From the NCBI GenBank assembly GCA_963697365.1, contig CAVONT010000011.1, positions 91,284 to 155,283 on the forward strand: 64,000 nucleotides of DNA. The letters run 5' to 3'. Positions 46,512 to 56,663 of the stretch are shown here, in pieces. Position numbers and translations under genes: made by a program. Below the pieces are notes generated by a model. That model had not been told where the DNA came from, made no database searches, and saw only the letters and a program-made list of their open reading frames with translations. How positions within the stretch are numbered: the first letter of the stretch is position 1; every line of letters starts with the position of its first letter. This stretch comes from CAIXZV01 sp963697365 (lineage in GTDB: Bacteria; Chloroflexota; Limnocylindria; Limnocylindrales; CSP1-4).

Positions 46512-46548
46512 CGGGGTCGAGTCTGCGCGCGCGAGGTGTCGCCGGGTG

Positions 46549-47352
46549 TCAGGAATCCCCGCGAGCAGGCACGGCGAGCAGGACGGTGACAAAGCCCAGC
46601 GCCTCGCGACGCCAGGCGGCCCAGGTCGAGCGGAACCAGGCGGCGCGGGCCGTGAACTCGTCGTGGTCGGGGTCGTCCGGGCTGGCGGCCGCCCATCGCT
46701 CCACGGCGCCGGCGTAGGCGTCCTCGTAGGCGTCCCAGGCCTCCACGCCGGCCGTGCGCCAGGCGATCGTCTCGAGGCCGGCATCGGTCATGCGGGCGAG
46801 CGTGCCCGTGAGGTCCGCCAGTTCACCGGGGGCCGCCCCGAAGTCCGCCGCCTGCTCCACGGTGGGCTCGTGGCGCCAGTACCCCTCTCCGATGAGCACC
46901 CTGCCGCCGGGCCGCGCCAGTGCCGCGAGTCGTCCTGGCGCGAGCACCGGCCCGCCCACCGCCCCGCTCGCCCCCACACACGCGACGAGGTCATACCCGC
47001 CGTCGATCACGCCGTCGCCGGCGTCCGCGAACTCGAAGCGCAGACGTTGGGTCACGCCAGCGGTCTCGGCCAGCGCCCGGCCTACGGCGAGGAAGGCCTC
47101 GTTGCGGTCGATGCCCACGCCGCTCGCACCGCGCCGGGCCACCCGCACGAGGAGGTCGCCCTTGCCGCAGCCGATGTCGAGCGCGCTGGTGCCCATGCCG
47201 CCCGCCGCGGGGCCAGCCGCGTCCAGGAGGTCCTCGAGGTCCTCCGGCGTGGCCGGGCCGAGGATCGTCAGGTCCGCGTGGGCGATCGTCGTGAAGCGGA
47301 GGGGATGGCCTGCAGGAAACGCGTCGGACGGGAACGCGTCGGCGGCCGTCAC
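46549..47352 (-). CDS. class I SAM-dependent methyltransferase
   Basis: 267 residues from the ATG at 47352. The SAM loop is SALDIGCGKGDLLVRVARRG (motif I near residue 60), with the acidic residue of motif II in GVGIDRNEAFLAVGRAL, then YDLVACVGASGAVGG and RPGGRVLIGEGYWRHEPTVE. The N-terminal FPAGHPLRFTTIAHADLTIL and the long helical C-terminus (EDAYAGAVERWAAASPDDPD) suggest a small-molecule enzyme of the UbiE/Methyltransf_25 group. Substrate unknown. It stands upstream of the FMN-enzyme remnant. Confidence 0.8.
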   Translation of the reverse strand: MTAADAFPSDAFPAGHPLRFTTIAHADLTILGPATPEDLEDLLDAAGPAAGGMGTSALDIGCGKGDLLVRVARRGASGVGIDRNEAFLAVGRALAETAGVTQRLRFEFADAGDGVIDGGYDLVACVGASGAVGGPVLAPGRLAALARPGGRVLIGEGYWRHEPTVEQAADFGAAPGELADLTGTLARMTDAGLETIAWRTAGVEAWDAYEDAYAGAVERWAAASPDDPDHDEFTARAAWFRSTWAAWRREALGFVTVLLAVPARGDS

Positions 47353-47464
47353 CGGTTCGACCGCGCGACGTGGTCCTTGGTGATCGGGTCCAGTCGGACC
47401 GGTCGGTCAGTCATCGTGTCCTCCCACCTGGCTGGCTTGCAGGATAGGCCCCCGGTCGACGACG

Positions 47465-48247
47465 ATGCATGGCATGGACAAGGACAGCGCGGCTCCGATC
47501 GATACCCGCCGCCCGGGGCACCCTCAAGGCCACGTGCCCAGAGCACCTCCTCCACCTCGCCTGAACGTGCGGTCGCTGGTCGTCGCCGTCCTGCTCGTCG
47601 CGGCGGCCTGCACGGCGCCCGTCCCGGCTCCGTCCACACCCGGAGAGACCATGACCGACCTTCGCCTCCACGAGGCCGCCGTCGCAGGCGATCTCGCCGC
47701 TGTTGCCGCCCTGCTCGCGGAAGGCGTCCCGATCGACGCGCCGATGCGGACCGGCCGCACGCCGGTCATGGCCGCGACCGCGGCCCGCCAGACCGAGTCC
47801 GTCCGGGCGCTGGTCGCGGCCGGAGCCGACATCGACCAGCGTGACAACCGTCTCGACAACCCGTTCCTGTACGCCGGCGCCGAGGGCCTGCTCGACATCC
47901 TGCGCATCGTCAACGAGGCCGGGGCGGACCCGGCGCTCACCAACCGCTACGGCGGCGTGGCGCTGATCCCGGCCTGCGAGCGCGGCCACGTGGAGACCGT
48001 CCGCTACCTGCTCGAGCAGAGCGACGTGGACGTGGACCACGTCAACAACCTCGGCTGGACCGCCCTGCTCGAAGCGGTGATCCTGGCCGACGGCGGCCCC
48101 GCCCACCAGGAGATCATCCGGCTGCTGCTGGCCCACGGGGCGGACCCGTCCATCGCGGACCGTGACGGGGTCACCGCCCTCGAGCATGCCCGCGCCAAGG
48201 GCCAGGCCGAGGTGGTGGCGATCCTGGAGGCAGCGGACGCGGACTGA
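47465..48247 (+). CDS. ankyrin-repeat lipoprotein
   Basis: 260 residues from ATG 47465. A lipoprotein signal (VRSLVVAVLLVAAAC followed by T) begins after an unusually long N-region of about 34 residues; GTG 47567 would give a normal-length signal peptide and is a plausible alternative start. Ankyrin repeats follow: DLRLHEAAVAGDLAAVAALL, GRTPVMAATAARQTESVRAL, GVALIPACERGHVETVRYLL, GWTALLEAVILADGG, IIRLLLAHGADPSIADRDGV. These would form a protein-binding solenoid outside the cell. The partner is unknown. The gene is convergent with the helicase, 3 bases apart. Confidence 0.82.
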   Translation: MHGMDKDSAAPIDTRRPGHPQGHVPRAPPPPRLNVRSLVVAVLLVAAACTAPVPAPSTPGETMTDLRLHEAAVAGDLAAVAALLAEGVPIDAPMRTGRTPVMAATAARQTESVRALVAAGADIDQRDNRLDNPFLYAGAEGLLDILRIVNEAGADPALTNRYGGVALIPACERGHVETVRYLLEQSDVDVDHVNNLGWTALLEAVILADGGPAHQEIIRLLLAHGADPSIADRDGVTALEHARAKGQAEVVAILEAADAD

Positions 48248-48250
48248 CCG

Positions 48251-50864
48251 CTACCCGATCAGCTCGAGGTTCGCGAGGCTGGCCAGCATCGTCTTGCGGC
48301 CCACCGTCGGGTCCTTGAAGACCACCTGGACCTCCTCGTCGTCACGGGTGAGCTTCGAGGTGATCACGATGCCGTCGCCCCAGCGGGCGTGCCGGATGCG
48401 GTCGCCGTCGCGGTAGCGGCGCTCGCCGGGAACGATTGGGCGAGGCGGGATCACGCCGCGTCCGTCCGGGCCACGGCCGACGTCCGAGGGCATCCGGCCC
48501 AGGGAGCCCGATGGCGCGCCCGCCGCGAACGCCTCGCGCTTCGCCTCGAGGTCCCGCGACGGGCGGAACGACTCGCCGGGCCGAGGCGCGCCGGGCGTCC
48601 CGCTCCCCTGCCGGTAGGCACCGCCGCCCGCCCGGATGCCGGCCCCGAACCGCGACCCGCGCTCGCGGAACACCAGGTCCGGGTCCAGGTCCATCCCCTG
48701 GTCCTGCGACCCGTACCGCAGCTGCGGCCCGGACATGAGCTCCGGCGGGATCTCGAGGAGGAACCGGGACGGGATCCCCTGCCCTGCGCCGCCCCACGTG
48801 TTCCGCCGCCAGGCATGCGAGAGGAACAGGCGGCGCTTCGCCCGCGTGATCCCCACGTAGGCCAGCCGGCGCTCCTCCTCCATCTCGCGCTCGTCGTCCA
48901 TCGCCCGGTTGTGCGGGAACAGGCCCTCCTCGAGGCCCGCGATGAACACCACCGGGAACTCCAGGCCCTTGGCGGCGTGCAGCGTGATCAGCGTGACCGC
49001 GTCCTTCTCGCCCTCGTAGCTGTCCTGGTCCGCCACCAGCGCGGTCTCCTCGAGCAGGCGGTCGAGGCCGTCCTCGGGCGAGAGGTCGTCGTAGCGCGTG
49101 GTCACGGAGCGCAGCTCCAGCAGGTTCGCCCAGCGGTCCTCGCCGTCCTCGGAGCCGTCCGCGAGCATCGCGCGGTAGCCCGACTGCTCCAGGACCTCGT
49201 CGAGCAGCTCGGGCAGCGGCAGCACCCCGATCCGCCGCCGCAGCCGCGCCACCAGCACGCCGAACTCCCCGATGGCCGTCCGCGCGCGTCCCGGTCAGCC
49301 CCTCGACCTCGCCCTTGCCCGCCGCCTCGAGCGCCGCGAAGACCGAGCCGTCGTGCGCGTCGGCCCAGCGCCGGAGCGCCTGGATCGACTTGTCCCCGAT
49401 CGACCTGGCCGGGACGTTGATGATCCGCTCGTAGCTCACTGCGTCCGTGTCGGAGCGCAGGACCCGCAGGTAGGCCAGGGCGTCCTTGACCTCGCGCCGC
49501 TGGTAGAACCGCGTCCCGCCGACCAGCTGGTAGCGGATGCCGTAGCGGAGGAAGGCCTCCTCGATGGCCCGGGACTGGGCGTTCATCCGGTACATGACCG
49601 CGACGTCCTTCGGCCGGAACGCGGTCCCCTCGTCGTCGTCGGCCCGCCGCGTCAGCCAGCCCGACTTCCCCGTGTGGCCGACCAGTCCCTCGATCTGGCG
49701 GGCGATCCACTCGGCCTCCTCCTCCTCGTTGAAGGCCTCGAACCGCTGGATCGGCACACCGCCCTGGTTCTCGGTCCAGAGCTTCTTGTCGGTGCGGCGC
49801 TCGTTGCGGGACACGACCGCGTGGGCCGCGTCCAGGATCACCTTCGTGGAGCGGTAGTTCTGCTCGAGCTTGACGACGGTGGCATCGGGGTAGTCCGACT
49901 CGAAGTCGAGGATGTTCTGGACGTTGGCACCGCGCCAGCCGTAGATCGACTGGTCGTCGTCACCCACGACGCACAGGTTGCGGTGGGCGGCGGCGAGGGC
50001 GCGGACCCACAGGTACTGCGGCCGGTTGGTGTCCTGGTACTCGTCCACGTGGAGGTAGCGCCAGCGGCTCTGGTACTTGTGCAGCACCTGCGGGGCCTCG
50101 TCGAACAGGACGACGGCCTTGAGCAGGAGGTCGTCGAAGTCGAGGGCGCGGGCCTCCTCCAGGCGCTCGCGGTAGCGGACGGCGAGGCGGGCGATGACGC
50201 GCTCGCGGTGGTTGACCGCGTTCTCGGCAAGGAACGTCTCGTCCAGCATCTCGTTCTTGGCCCGGCTGATCGCACCCAGGATCGCGGCCGGACGGAACTC
50301 GCCCGTCGCCGGGAGGTCCTGCTCGGCCAGGATCCGCTTCATCAGCTGCTGCTGGTCGTCCGTGTCGTAGATGACGAACCTGCGGTCGAGCCCGATCGCC
50401 TCGCCGTCGGCGCGGAGCACCCGGGCACAGAGGGCGTGGAAGGTGCCGGCCTGGACGTCCTTGCCGTGGTCGCCCACGAGCGCGGTGATCCGCTCCCGCA
50501 GCTCGCCGGCCGCGCGGTTGGTGAACGTGACCGCGAGGATCCGGCGCGGCTCGACGCCCTTCGCGCCGATCAGGTAGGCGATCCGGTGGGCGATGACGCG
50601 CGTCTTGCCCGATCCCGCGCCGGCGAGGATCAGCAGCGGCCCGTCGGTCGTGGCCACCGCGACCCGCTGCGGCTCGTTCATGCGGGCCAGGATCTCCCGG
50701 CCCCGGGTCTCGCGCCGCTCGGCGAGCGCGGCCGCCACCTCGTCCGGCGAGAGCGCCGGCCCCGACGCCTCGTCCACCACCGACGGGGCGTCGCGCATCC
50801 ACTCAGGCTCCTCGGGCGGGGCGGCCTCCTCCGTGCCGGGCGCGCCGTCGCCCGTCCGGCCCAT
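48251..50864 (-). CDS. pcrA: UvrD/PcrA-type superfamily 1 DNA helicase, one frame shift
   Basis: About 871 residues. It unwinds DNA 3'-5' in repair and replication. Motifs: Q-motif MNEPQRVAVATTDGPLLILA, Walker A GAGSGKTRVIA, motif Ia VTFTNRAAGELRERI, motif II YLHVDEYQDTNRPQY, motif III VVGDDDQSIYGWRGA, motif IV VKLEQNYRSTKVIL. Near 49285 the frame changes into LRRRIGVLPLPELLDEVLEQ, then motifs V (ITLHAAKGLEFPVVFIAGLE) and VI (EERRLAYVGITRAKRRLFLS). The C-terminal tail ends in the usual PcrA beta domain (VRHARWGDGIVIT-like, DPTVGRKTMLASLANLELI). ATG 50864 is used; a GTG about 100 bases upstream in another frame is an alternative. Confidence 0.92.
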
Positions 50865-51036
50865 CGTCGTCCGGCCCGAGGTCGAGCCAGGTGCCCTGGC
50901 CGTCGGGCGCTTCGCGGCGGGTCCGGCGACGCTTTCCGGGCTCGCCTGCGGGGGTGGGACTCACGCGCCCATTCTAGGCCGGGTGCCGTGCCAGCAGCCT
51001 GTCACGGACGGTCAGCCGTCCACGAGCGCCCTCGTG

Positions 51037-51829
51037 TCAACCGGGCCCGGGCTCCTCGATCGGCACGGCCTCGTTCCAGCCCGAGAACTCGACCACCATC
51101 CGCAGGTCGACCGTCCCGTCCTCCGAGAGCGCGTCGAGATCGAGCTGCTGCGGCCGCAGGGTCTCCACGTCCGCCAGGAGCGTGACGACGGTGTACAGCG
51201 GGGGCAGCACCACGCCGCTGGCCGACGCCACCGACTGGCGCACGACGTCGCCCATGGTGAAGCCGGTGTCGACCGTGACCTGGCGGCACGAGCCCGACGC
51301 GGATCCGCAGGACACCTCCTCGACCGAGGGCGTCGGCAGGCGTGCCAGCGCCGCCCGCAGGCTGTCCACCAGCGTGATGGGATTGGCATCGAGGCCGGCG
51401 GCCGAGGCCACCTCGCCGATCGAGCCCTTGGTCCACGGCCCGTCGGGCGCGGTCCGATACCAGAGGGCGTCCCAGGAGCTGACCGTGTCGAGGTCGATGC
51501 CGGCCCCCGGCACCTCGAGGTGCAGCCGGGTCTTGGCCTCCTTGGGCCGGATGTCGGCGTCGGCAACGGTCCCCTCGAGATCGACGCGTGGCGTCCTCGA
51601 GGTCGAACACGGTGCCAGGCAGGGTCCCGGCGACCTGGAGGTCGAGGTGCACGGCGTCGGCGTCGATGATCGCCTGCAGCGAGCGCGCGGCCATCTCGCG
51701 CGGGTCCGTGACCGAGCCGGCCGGCGTCACGCCCGCCAGCGGGCCCGCACCCGCGAGCGCACCGACCCCGATGGCGAGCAGCAGCACGACGGCCAGACCC
51801 AGGGCGCCCTTGAGCGCTGCGCTCGCCAC
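51037..51829 (-). CDS. hypothetical secreted/anchored protein, one frame shift
   Basis: About 264 residues. GTG 51829 starts VASAALKGALGLAVVLLLAI, an N-terminal membrane anchor, after which come GSVTDPREMAARSLQAIIDA and VHLDLQVAGTLPGTVFDLE. Near 51590 the frame changes to VADADIRPKEAKTRLHLEVP and continues through SWDALWYRTAPDGPWTKG to WNEAVPIEEPGPG. The pattern (helical start, then a strand-rich lipid-binding-like region) recalls LppX/LprG-type exported proteins, but I cannot support that name. It directly follows the proline-rich membrane protein gene and is probably in the same operon. Confidence 0.5.
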
Positions 51830-51845
51830 GAGGTTGCGGTTGCCG

Positions 51846-52362
51846 TCAGGAGCCTGAGCCGAAGCCGGCAGGCGGCGTCGGGCCGGTGCCGTGGCCGGGG
51901 GCGCCCGGTGAGCCGGGTGCGGGCCAGGCCGGCGAGGCCGGCGGCTGGTAGCCGGGAGCGGCACCCGGAGCCGACTGGGGGTATGGCGCCGGGTAGCCCG
52001 GGTAGCCGCCGGGCGCGCCCGGCCACGGTCCTTCGACCTGGACGTCGAGCTGGAGCCCACCGATCCTGCCGGCAAGCCAGTTGTAGAGCAGCACGATGAT
52101 CGCCGTCATCACCCAGCCGATGACGGCGTAGAAGGCGCGCCCGAGGACCGACGAAGATCAGCGACCCGACGAGGCCCGCCCCGAGAAACGCCGCGCCCCC
52201 GCCCGAGTCGCCGCCGGCGCCGGCGATGCCTGCGATCCCGCCGATGAGCATGAACGGCACGAAGAACACCAGCAACGTCACGACGATGATCACCGCGTAC
52301 AGCGCGGCAACGATGTTCGCCGTGCGCACGACGTCGAACCTGCGGACGGTGACCCGGTTCAT
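51846..52362 (-). CDS. small membrane protein with Pro/Gly-rich tail, one frame shift
   Basis: About 172 residues. MNRVTVRRFDVVRTANIVAA leads into a membrane helix (LYAVIIVVTLLVFFVPFMLI) and a Gly-rich loop (GIAGIAGAGGDSGGGAAFLG). Near 52140 the frame changes and continues VLGRAFYAVIGWVMTAIIVL and LLYNWLAGRIGGLQLDVQVE. The last 60 residues are Pro/Gly/Ala/Tyr-rich (PGAPGGYPGYPAPYPQSAPG), presumably a disordered cytoplasmic tail. Family not named. The ATG is at 52362. Confidence 0.6.
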
Positions 52363-52414
52363 CCCCGTTCTCCCTCACCAGCGGACCCCAGCCCGGCGAG
52401 TCTATCGGCCGCCG

Positions 52415-52540
52415 CCCCAAAGATGTGGCGTTTCAGGCGCGGGTCTCTCCAGGCTCGTCGGCGACATCCTGCAGATTCCCGCGGTGAGCTCTGCACGCCC
52501 GATGCGGATTCGCCTCATGTTTGGGGGGTCACCCCGTCCC
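52415..52540 (+). repeat. ~120-bp inverted-repeat element, copy B
   Basis: The left end CCCCAAAGATGTGGCGTTTC and the right end, read on the other strand, CCCCAAACATGAGGCGAATC match at 16 of 20 positions. The interior shares GGCTCG and TGAGCTC, at nearly the same spacing, with the element at 8568-8696, which is inverted relative to this copy. It lies between a membrane-protein gene and the groL terminator. Non-coding; probably a mobile or REP-like repeat. Confidence 0.55.
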
Positions 52541-52550
52541 CCGGACGCAG

Positions 52551-52586
52551 AACGGCCCCCGGAGGCGAATGCCTCCGGGGGCCGTT
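52551..52586 (-). terminator. groL transcription terminator hairpin
   Basis: AACGGCCCCCGGAGG and CCTCCGGGGGCCGTT form a perfect 15-base-pair stem with a 6-base loop, 24 bases after the groL stop. There is no T-run, as is common in very GC-rich bacteria. Its location and strength make it the likely end of the groESL transcript. Confidence 0.8.
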
Positions 52587-52609
52587 GTGCGGGTTTCGCG
52601 AGGGTCGGA

Positions 52610-54235
<1,626 letters not shown>

Positions 54236-54286
54236 GTCAGGATTCCTCCGGGATGATGGTGTAGGTGGGAAGGCGGACGGGGAGGA

Positions 54287-54595
54287 CTAGTCCTCGACGA
54301 TCGCGAGGATGTCCTTCTCACTGATGATGAGGAGCTCGTCGCCCTCGACCTTGAACTCGGTCCCGGCGTACTTCGCGTAGAGCACGCGCTGGCCGACTGT
54401 GACATCCATGGCGCCGCGGCTGCCGTCGTCGAGCACCTTGCCCGGACCGACTGCGAGGACCTCGCCCTCCTGGGGCTTCTCCTTCGCGGTGTCCGGCAGG
54501 ACGATGCCCGACTTGGTCATCTCCTCGCGCGGGGTGGGCTTGATGACGAGGCGGTCGCCGAGCGGGCGGAGCTTCGCCGAAGAGGCGCTGGCCAA
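54287..54595 (-). CDS. groS: 10-kDa co-chaperonin GroES
   Basis: 102 residues. TTG 54595 is chosen as start because GGAGGAAC lies at the right distance and the protein then begins with a short ASASSA extension before KLRPLGDRLVIKPTPREEMT. Other blocks: GIVLPDTAKEKPQEGEVLAV, GPGKVLDDGSRGAMDVTVGQ, RVLYAKYAGTEFKVEGDELL. It caps GroEL. It is the first gene of the groESL operon; groL begins 51 bases after its stop. Confidence 0.95.
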   Translation of the reverse strand: MASASSAKLRPLGDRLVIKPTPREEMTKSGIVLPDTAKEKPQEGEVLAVGPGKVLDDGSRGAMDVTVGQRVLYAKYAGTEFKVEGDELLIISEKDILAIVED

Positions 54596-54795
54596 GGTTC
54601 GTTCCTCCTGTGGCGGCCGGGCATGGCCGCCGATGCCCTGGTGGGTCGGGAGCGGTCGGACAGGACACCCGGGCCGATCCCTGTCTTCCTGTGAGCACCT
54701 CACCGGGGGGTTGACCCGGGGCCCTCCTCATCCGGTCTGCGGCCTACACTGCGGCCGGTTCCGGGCGGACCCTGCGGCGTCGATGCACCGCCGGT

Positions 54796-54822
54796 TTGGC
54801 ACTCTCGCGTTGAGAGTGCCAA
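54796..54822. promoter_or_regulatory. CIRCE operator (HrcA site)
   Basis: TTGGCACTC-N9-GAGTGCCAA, a perfect 9-base inverted repeat differing from the classical CIRCE arms (TTAGCACTC) at one symmetric position. It begins directly after the -10 element of the groESL promoter and lies about 200 bases upstream of the groS start. HrcA repressor would bind here and heat would relieve it. hrcA itself is not in the window. Confidence 0.95.
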
Positions 54823-54823
54823 C

Positions 54824-54852
54824 AATGTAGCGAGGTCGGTGCGCCGTGTCAA
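54824..54852 (-). promoter_or_regulatory. groESL promoter
   Basis: On the minus strand a perfect TTGACA (54852-54847), a 17-base spacer and TACATT (54829-54824) form a strong housekeeping promoter. CIRCE starts 2 bases downstream, covering the expected transcription start. Confidence 0.85.
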
Positions 54853-55181
54853 ACGCCGGGTCCGGCCCAGCGTCCGCCCGCGGCCCTGCCCTGCCCTCCG
54901 TCCCCGCGGCTCCTCATACGCCCGCCTGGTGGGAACTATTGGGGCGCCAACCGCCATATGCCCGCCACGTGGGAGCTACCGGCCCCGGACCGGGCCTGAC
55001 GCGCCATACGCCCGCCTGGTGGGAGCAAGCGCAGGTCCAAGGGCCAGGACATCGGATAGCGCCCACCTGATGGGAGCAAGCGCATCTCCTGGTGGACCGC
55101 CACGGTCAGCCCCGCGTCGTGGGGCCAGTGCCCGTGACGAACCCACCCGATAGCGCCCGCCTGGTGGGAATCTGACAAGGA
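54853..55181. other. intergenic region with repeats, upstream of groESL
   Basis: About 330 bases without a convincing gene. It holds five degenerate copies of a 19-20-base motif (listed separately). No tRNA, rRNA or promoter was recognised outside the groESL promoter. Confidence 0.55.
54916..55169. repeat. five degenerate copies of ATACGCCCGCCTGGTGGGA
   Basis: Copies start at 54916, 54956, 55006, 55056 and 55150. All keep GCCC(G/A)CC followed by (T)GGTGGGA or a one- or two-base variant; two continue as GCAAGCGC. Start-to-start distances are 40, 50, 50 and 94 bases. Spacers differ. The motif is not a good palindrome and repeats are too degenerate for CRISPR. Role unknown. Confidence 0.6.
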
Positions 55182-55349
55182 ATGGCCGCCCGGGAGAGGG
55201 CGCTGGAGCCAGGAGAGGGCGCCGGAGCCGGGCTTCCCGCGGGTGCCCTGTCCGAGCCCGGAAGTGCTCCCGTGGACGATGTCCTACCGGGCGATCCGCC
55301 GGTCGCCGTGCCGGGGCGCGCGCTGGAGCGCGCCTTCGAGATCTTCTAG
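55182..55349 (+). CDS. possible small acidic protein
   Basis: 55 residues from ATG 55182 (MAARERALEPGEGAGAGLPA ... VAVPGRALERAFEIF), ending 9 bases before the convergent tatD stop. Codon usage is GC-rich at third positions as in neighbours. An AAGGA immediately before the ATG is too close to be a good ribosome binding site. No family is recognised. It could equally be a chance frame. Confidence 0.25.
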   Translation: MAARERALEPGEGAGAGLPAGALSEPGSAPVDDVLPGDPPVAVPGRALERAFEIF

Positions 55350-55358
55350 GGCTGAGCG

Positions 55359-56207
55359 TCAGGTCTGGCCGGTGCGTGCGGCCGCTCGAGGGAATGCGGC
55401 GTCGTAGGCGCCGACGAGTCCGCTGCCGAGCAGCTCGAGGTCGTCCTCCCCCACGCCACGCCGCTCGGCAACCCAGCGCGCCGTGATCGCGACGAACTCG
55501 GGCGTGTTCCGGCCGCGGTTGCCGCCCGGCGGCGAGAGGAACGGCGAGTCGGTCTCGACCAGGAGACGTTCCGATGGCACCAGCGCCGCCACGTCCGCCG
55601 ACGCCTCCTCGCCCTTGCGGAACACGAGGCCCGAGAACGAGATCACGCCGCCCAGCGCCAGCATCTCGCGGGCGTAGTCCACCGGACCGCTGAAGCTGTG
55701 CACGATCACCCGCGGCCGGTCGCCGAACGCTGCGTCGCCGGCGGCGCCGTCGAACCCCGCCGCGCGAAGCTCCGCCACCAGCGCGTCCTGGGCATCGCGC
55801 TCCCCTGTCCGCGACCGGCAGTGGAGGATCGGCGGCTTGCCCGTGGCCAGCGCCAGGGCGAGGTTCCGCCGCAGGTTGTCCAGCTGGTCCGGCCACGGCG
55901 AGAACATCCGGTCGGAGTCCAGGCCGGTCTCGCCAATCGCGACCACGCGGGCATCCCGCGCCCAAGCCTCGACGATCGCCCAGTCCACCGCATCGACCTT
56001 GGCGGCATCGTGGGGGTGCACGCCCACCGCGGCGTCCATCCAGCCCCAGCGGCTCACGACCTCGAGGGCGCGCTCCGATGAGCGGATGTTCCAGCCGGGC
56101 ACGAGGATCCGCTCCACCCCCGCGGCAGTCGCGCTCCCGACAACCAGCTCGAGGTCGTCATCGAAGCGGTCCGCGTTGAGATGGCCGTGCGCGTCGACCA
56201 GACGCAT
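55359..56207 (-). CDS. tatD: TatD-family metal-dependent hydrolase/DNase
   Basis: 282 residues, a TIM-barrel metallohydrolase acting as a 3'-5' DNase or on D-aminoacyl substrates in relatives. Metal ligands are visible: VDAHGHLN (H7, H9), VVAIGETGLDSDRMFSPW (Glu), PPILHCRSR (His), VIVHSFSGPVDYAREMLALG (His) and LLVETDSPFLSPPGGNRGRN (Asp). The ATG at 56207 starts MRLVDAHGHLN. The stop of the DinB-like gene is 3 bases upstream, so tatD is probably the last gene of the metG operon, a common metG-tatD neighbourhood. Confidence 0.92.
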   Translation of the reverse strand: MRLVDAHGHLNADRFDDDLELVVGSATAAGVERILVPGWNIRSSERALEVVSRWGWMDAAVGVHPHDAAKVDAVDWAIVEAWARDARVVAIGETGLDSDRMFSPWPDQLDNLRRNLALALATGKPPILHCRSRTGERDAQDALVAELRAAGFDGAAGDAAFGDRPRVIVHSFSGPVDYAREMLALGGVISFSGLVFRKGEEASADVAALVPSERLLVETDSPFLSPPGGNRGRNTPEFVAITARWVAERRGVGEDDLELLGSGLVGAYDAAFPRAAARTGQT

Positions 56208-56210
56208 TCC

Positions 56211-56663
56211 CTAGGCCGGGTCGAGCGCGCTGCGGATCTGCTCGACGTGCTGCAGACGGTGCGGTGCCCGCTCCACCCAGTTGGGGCTGTCGGCGGCCAA
56301 GGCACCCGCGACCTGCTCGTCGCTGAGGGCGGCGGCCAGGATGTCCATCGCCGCAGCGGCATCCAGGCACAGGGCCACGGCAGCCGCGCCGGGCACGAGG
56401 CGCCAGGTGGCCTCGAGGGCGTCGTTGTTGCGGTTCGAGACGTCGGGCGACACGGCGGGCGGGAGCGAGTCCCCGGACTCCGCGGCGTGGCGCCAGCGGG
56501 CCGCGTGCCAGCTGTCCCAGAACGCGAGGTGGGCCAGCGCCATCGACACGGTCCACCCGCCGCCGAGGTCCGCGCCGAGGTCGTCCACGGACAGCCCGGA
56601 CACGAGATCCGCGAGGGCCGCGGTCGCCTCGGCGTTGGCAAGCTCGAATGCGCGGTCGCTCAT
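56211..56663 (-). CDS. DinB/maleylpyruvate isomerase-like four-helix protein
   Basis: 150 residues. Helical bundle with a His in MALAHLAFWDSWHAARWRHA (around residues 43-62) and a late HRLQHVEQIRSAL, the arrangement of the metal-binding His triad in DinB_2/MDMPI families. The N-terminus ELANAEATAALADLVSGLSV matches helix 1. Function unknown; relatives include thiol-dependent transferases. Its ATG overlaps the metG stop (56660-56663) and its stop is 3 bases before tatD. Confidence 0.7.
   Translation of the reverse strand: MSDRAFELANAEATAALADLVSGLSVDDLGADLGGGWTVSMALAHLAFWDSWHAARWRHAAESGDSLPPAVSPDVSNRNNDALEATWRLVPGAAAVALCLDAAAAMDILAAALSDEQVAGALAADSPNWVERAPHRLQHVEQIRSALDPA

Noticed and set aside
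54916..55169. CRISPR array
   Set aside because: Repeats are degenerate, spacing is irregular (40-94 bases) and no cas genes are present.
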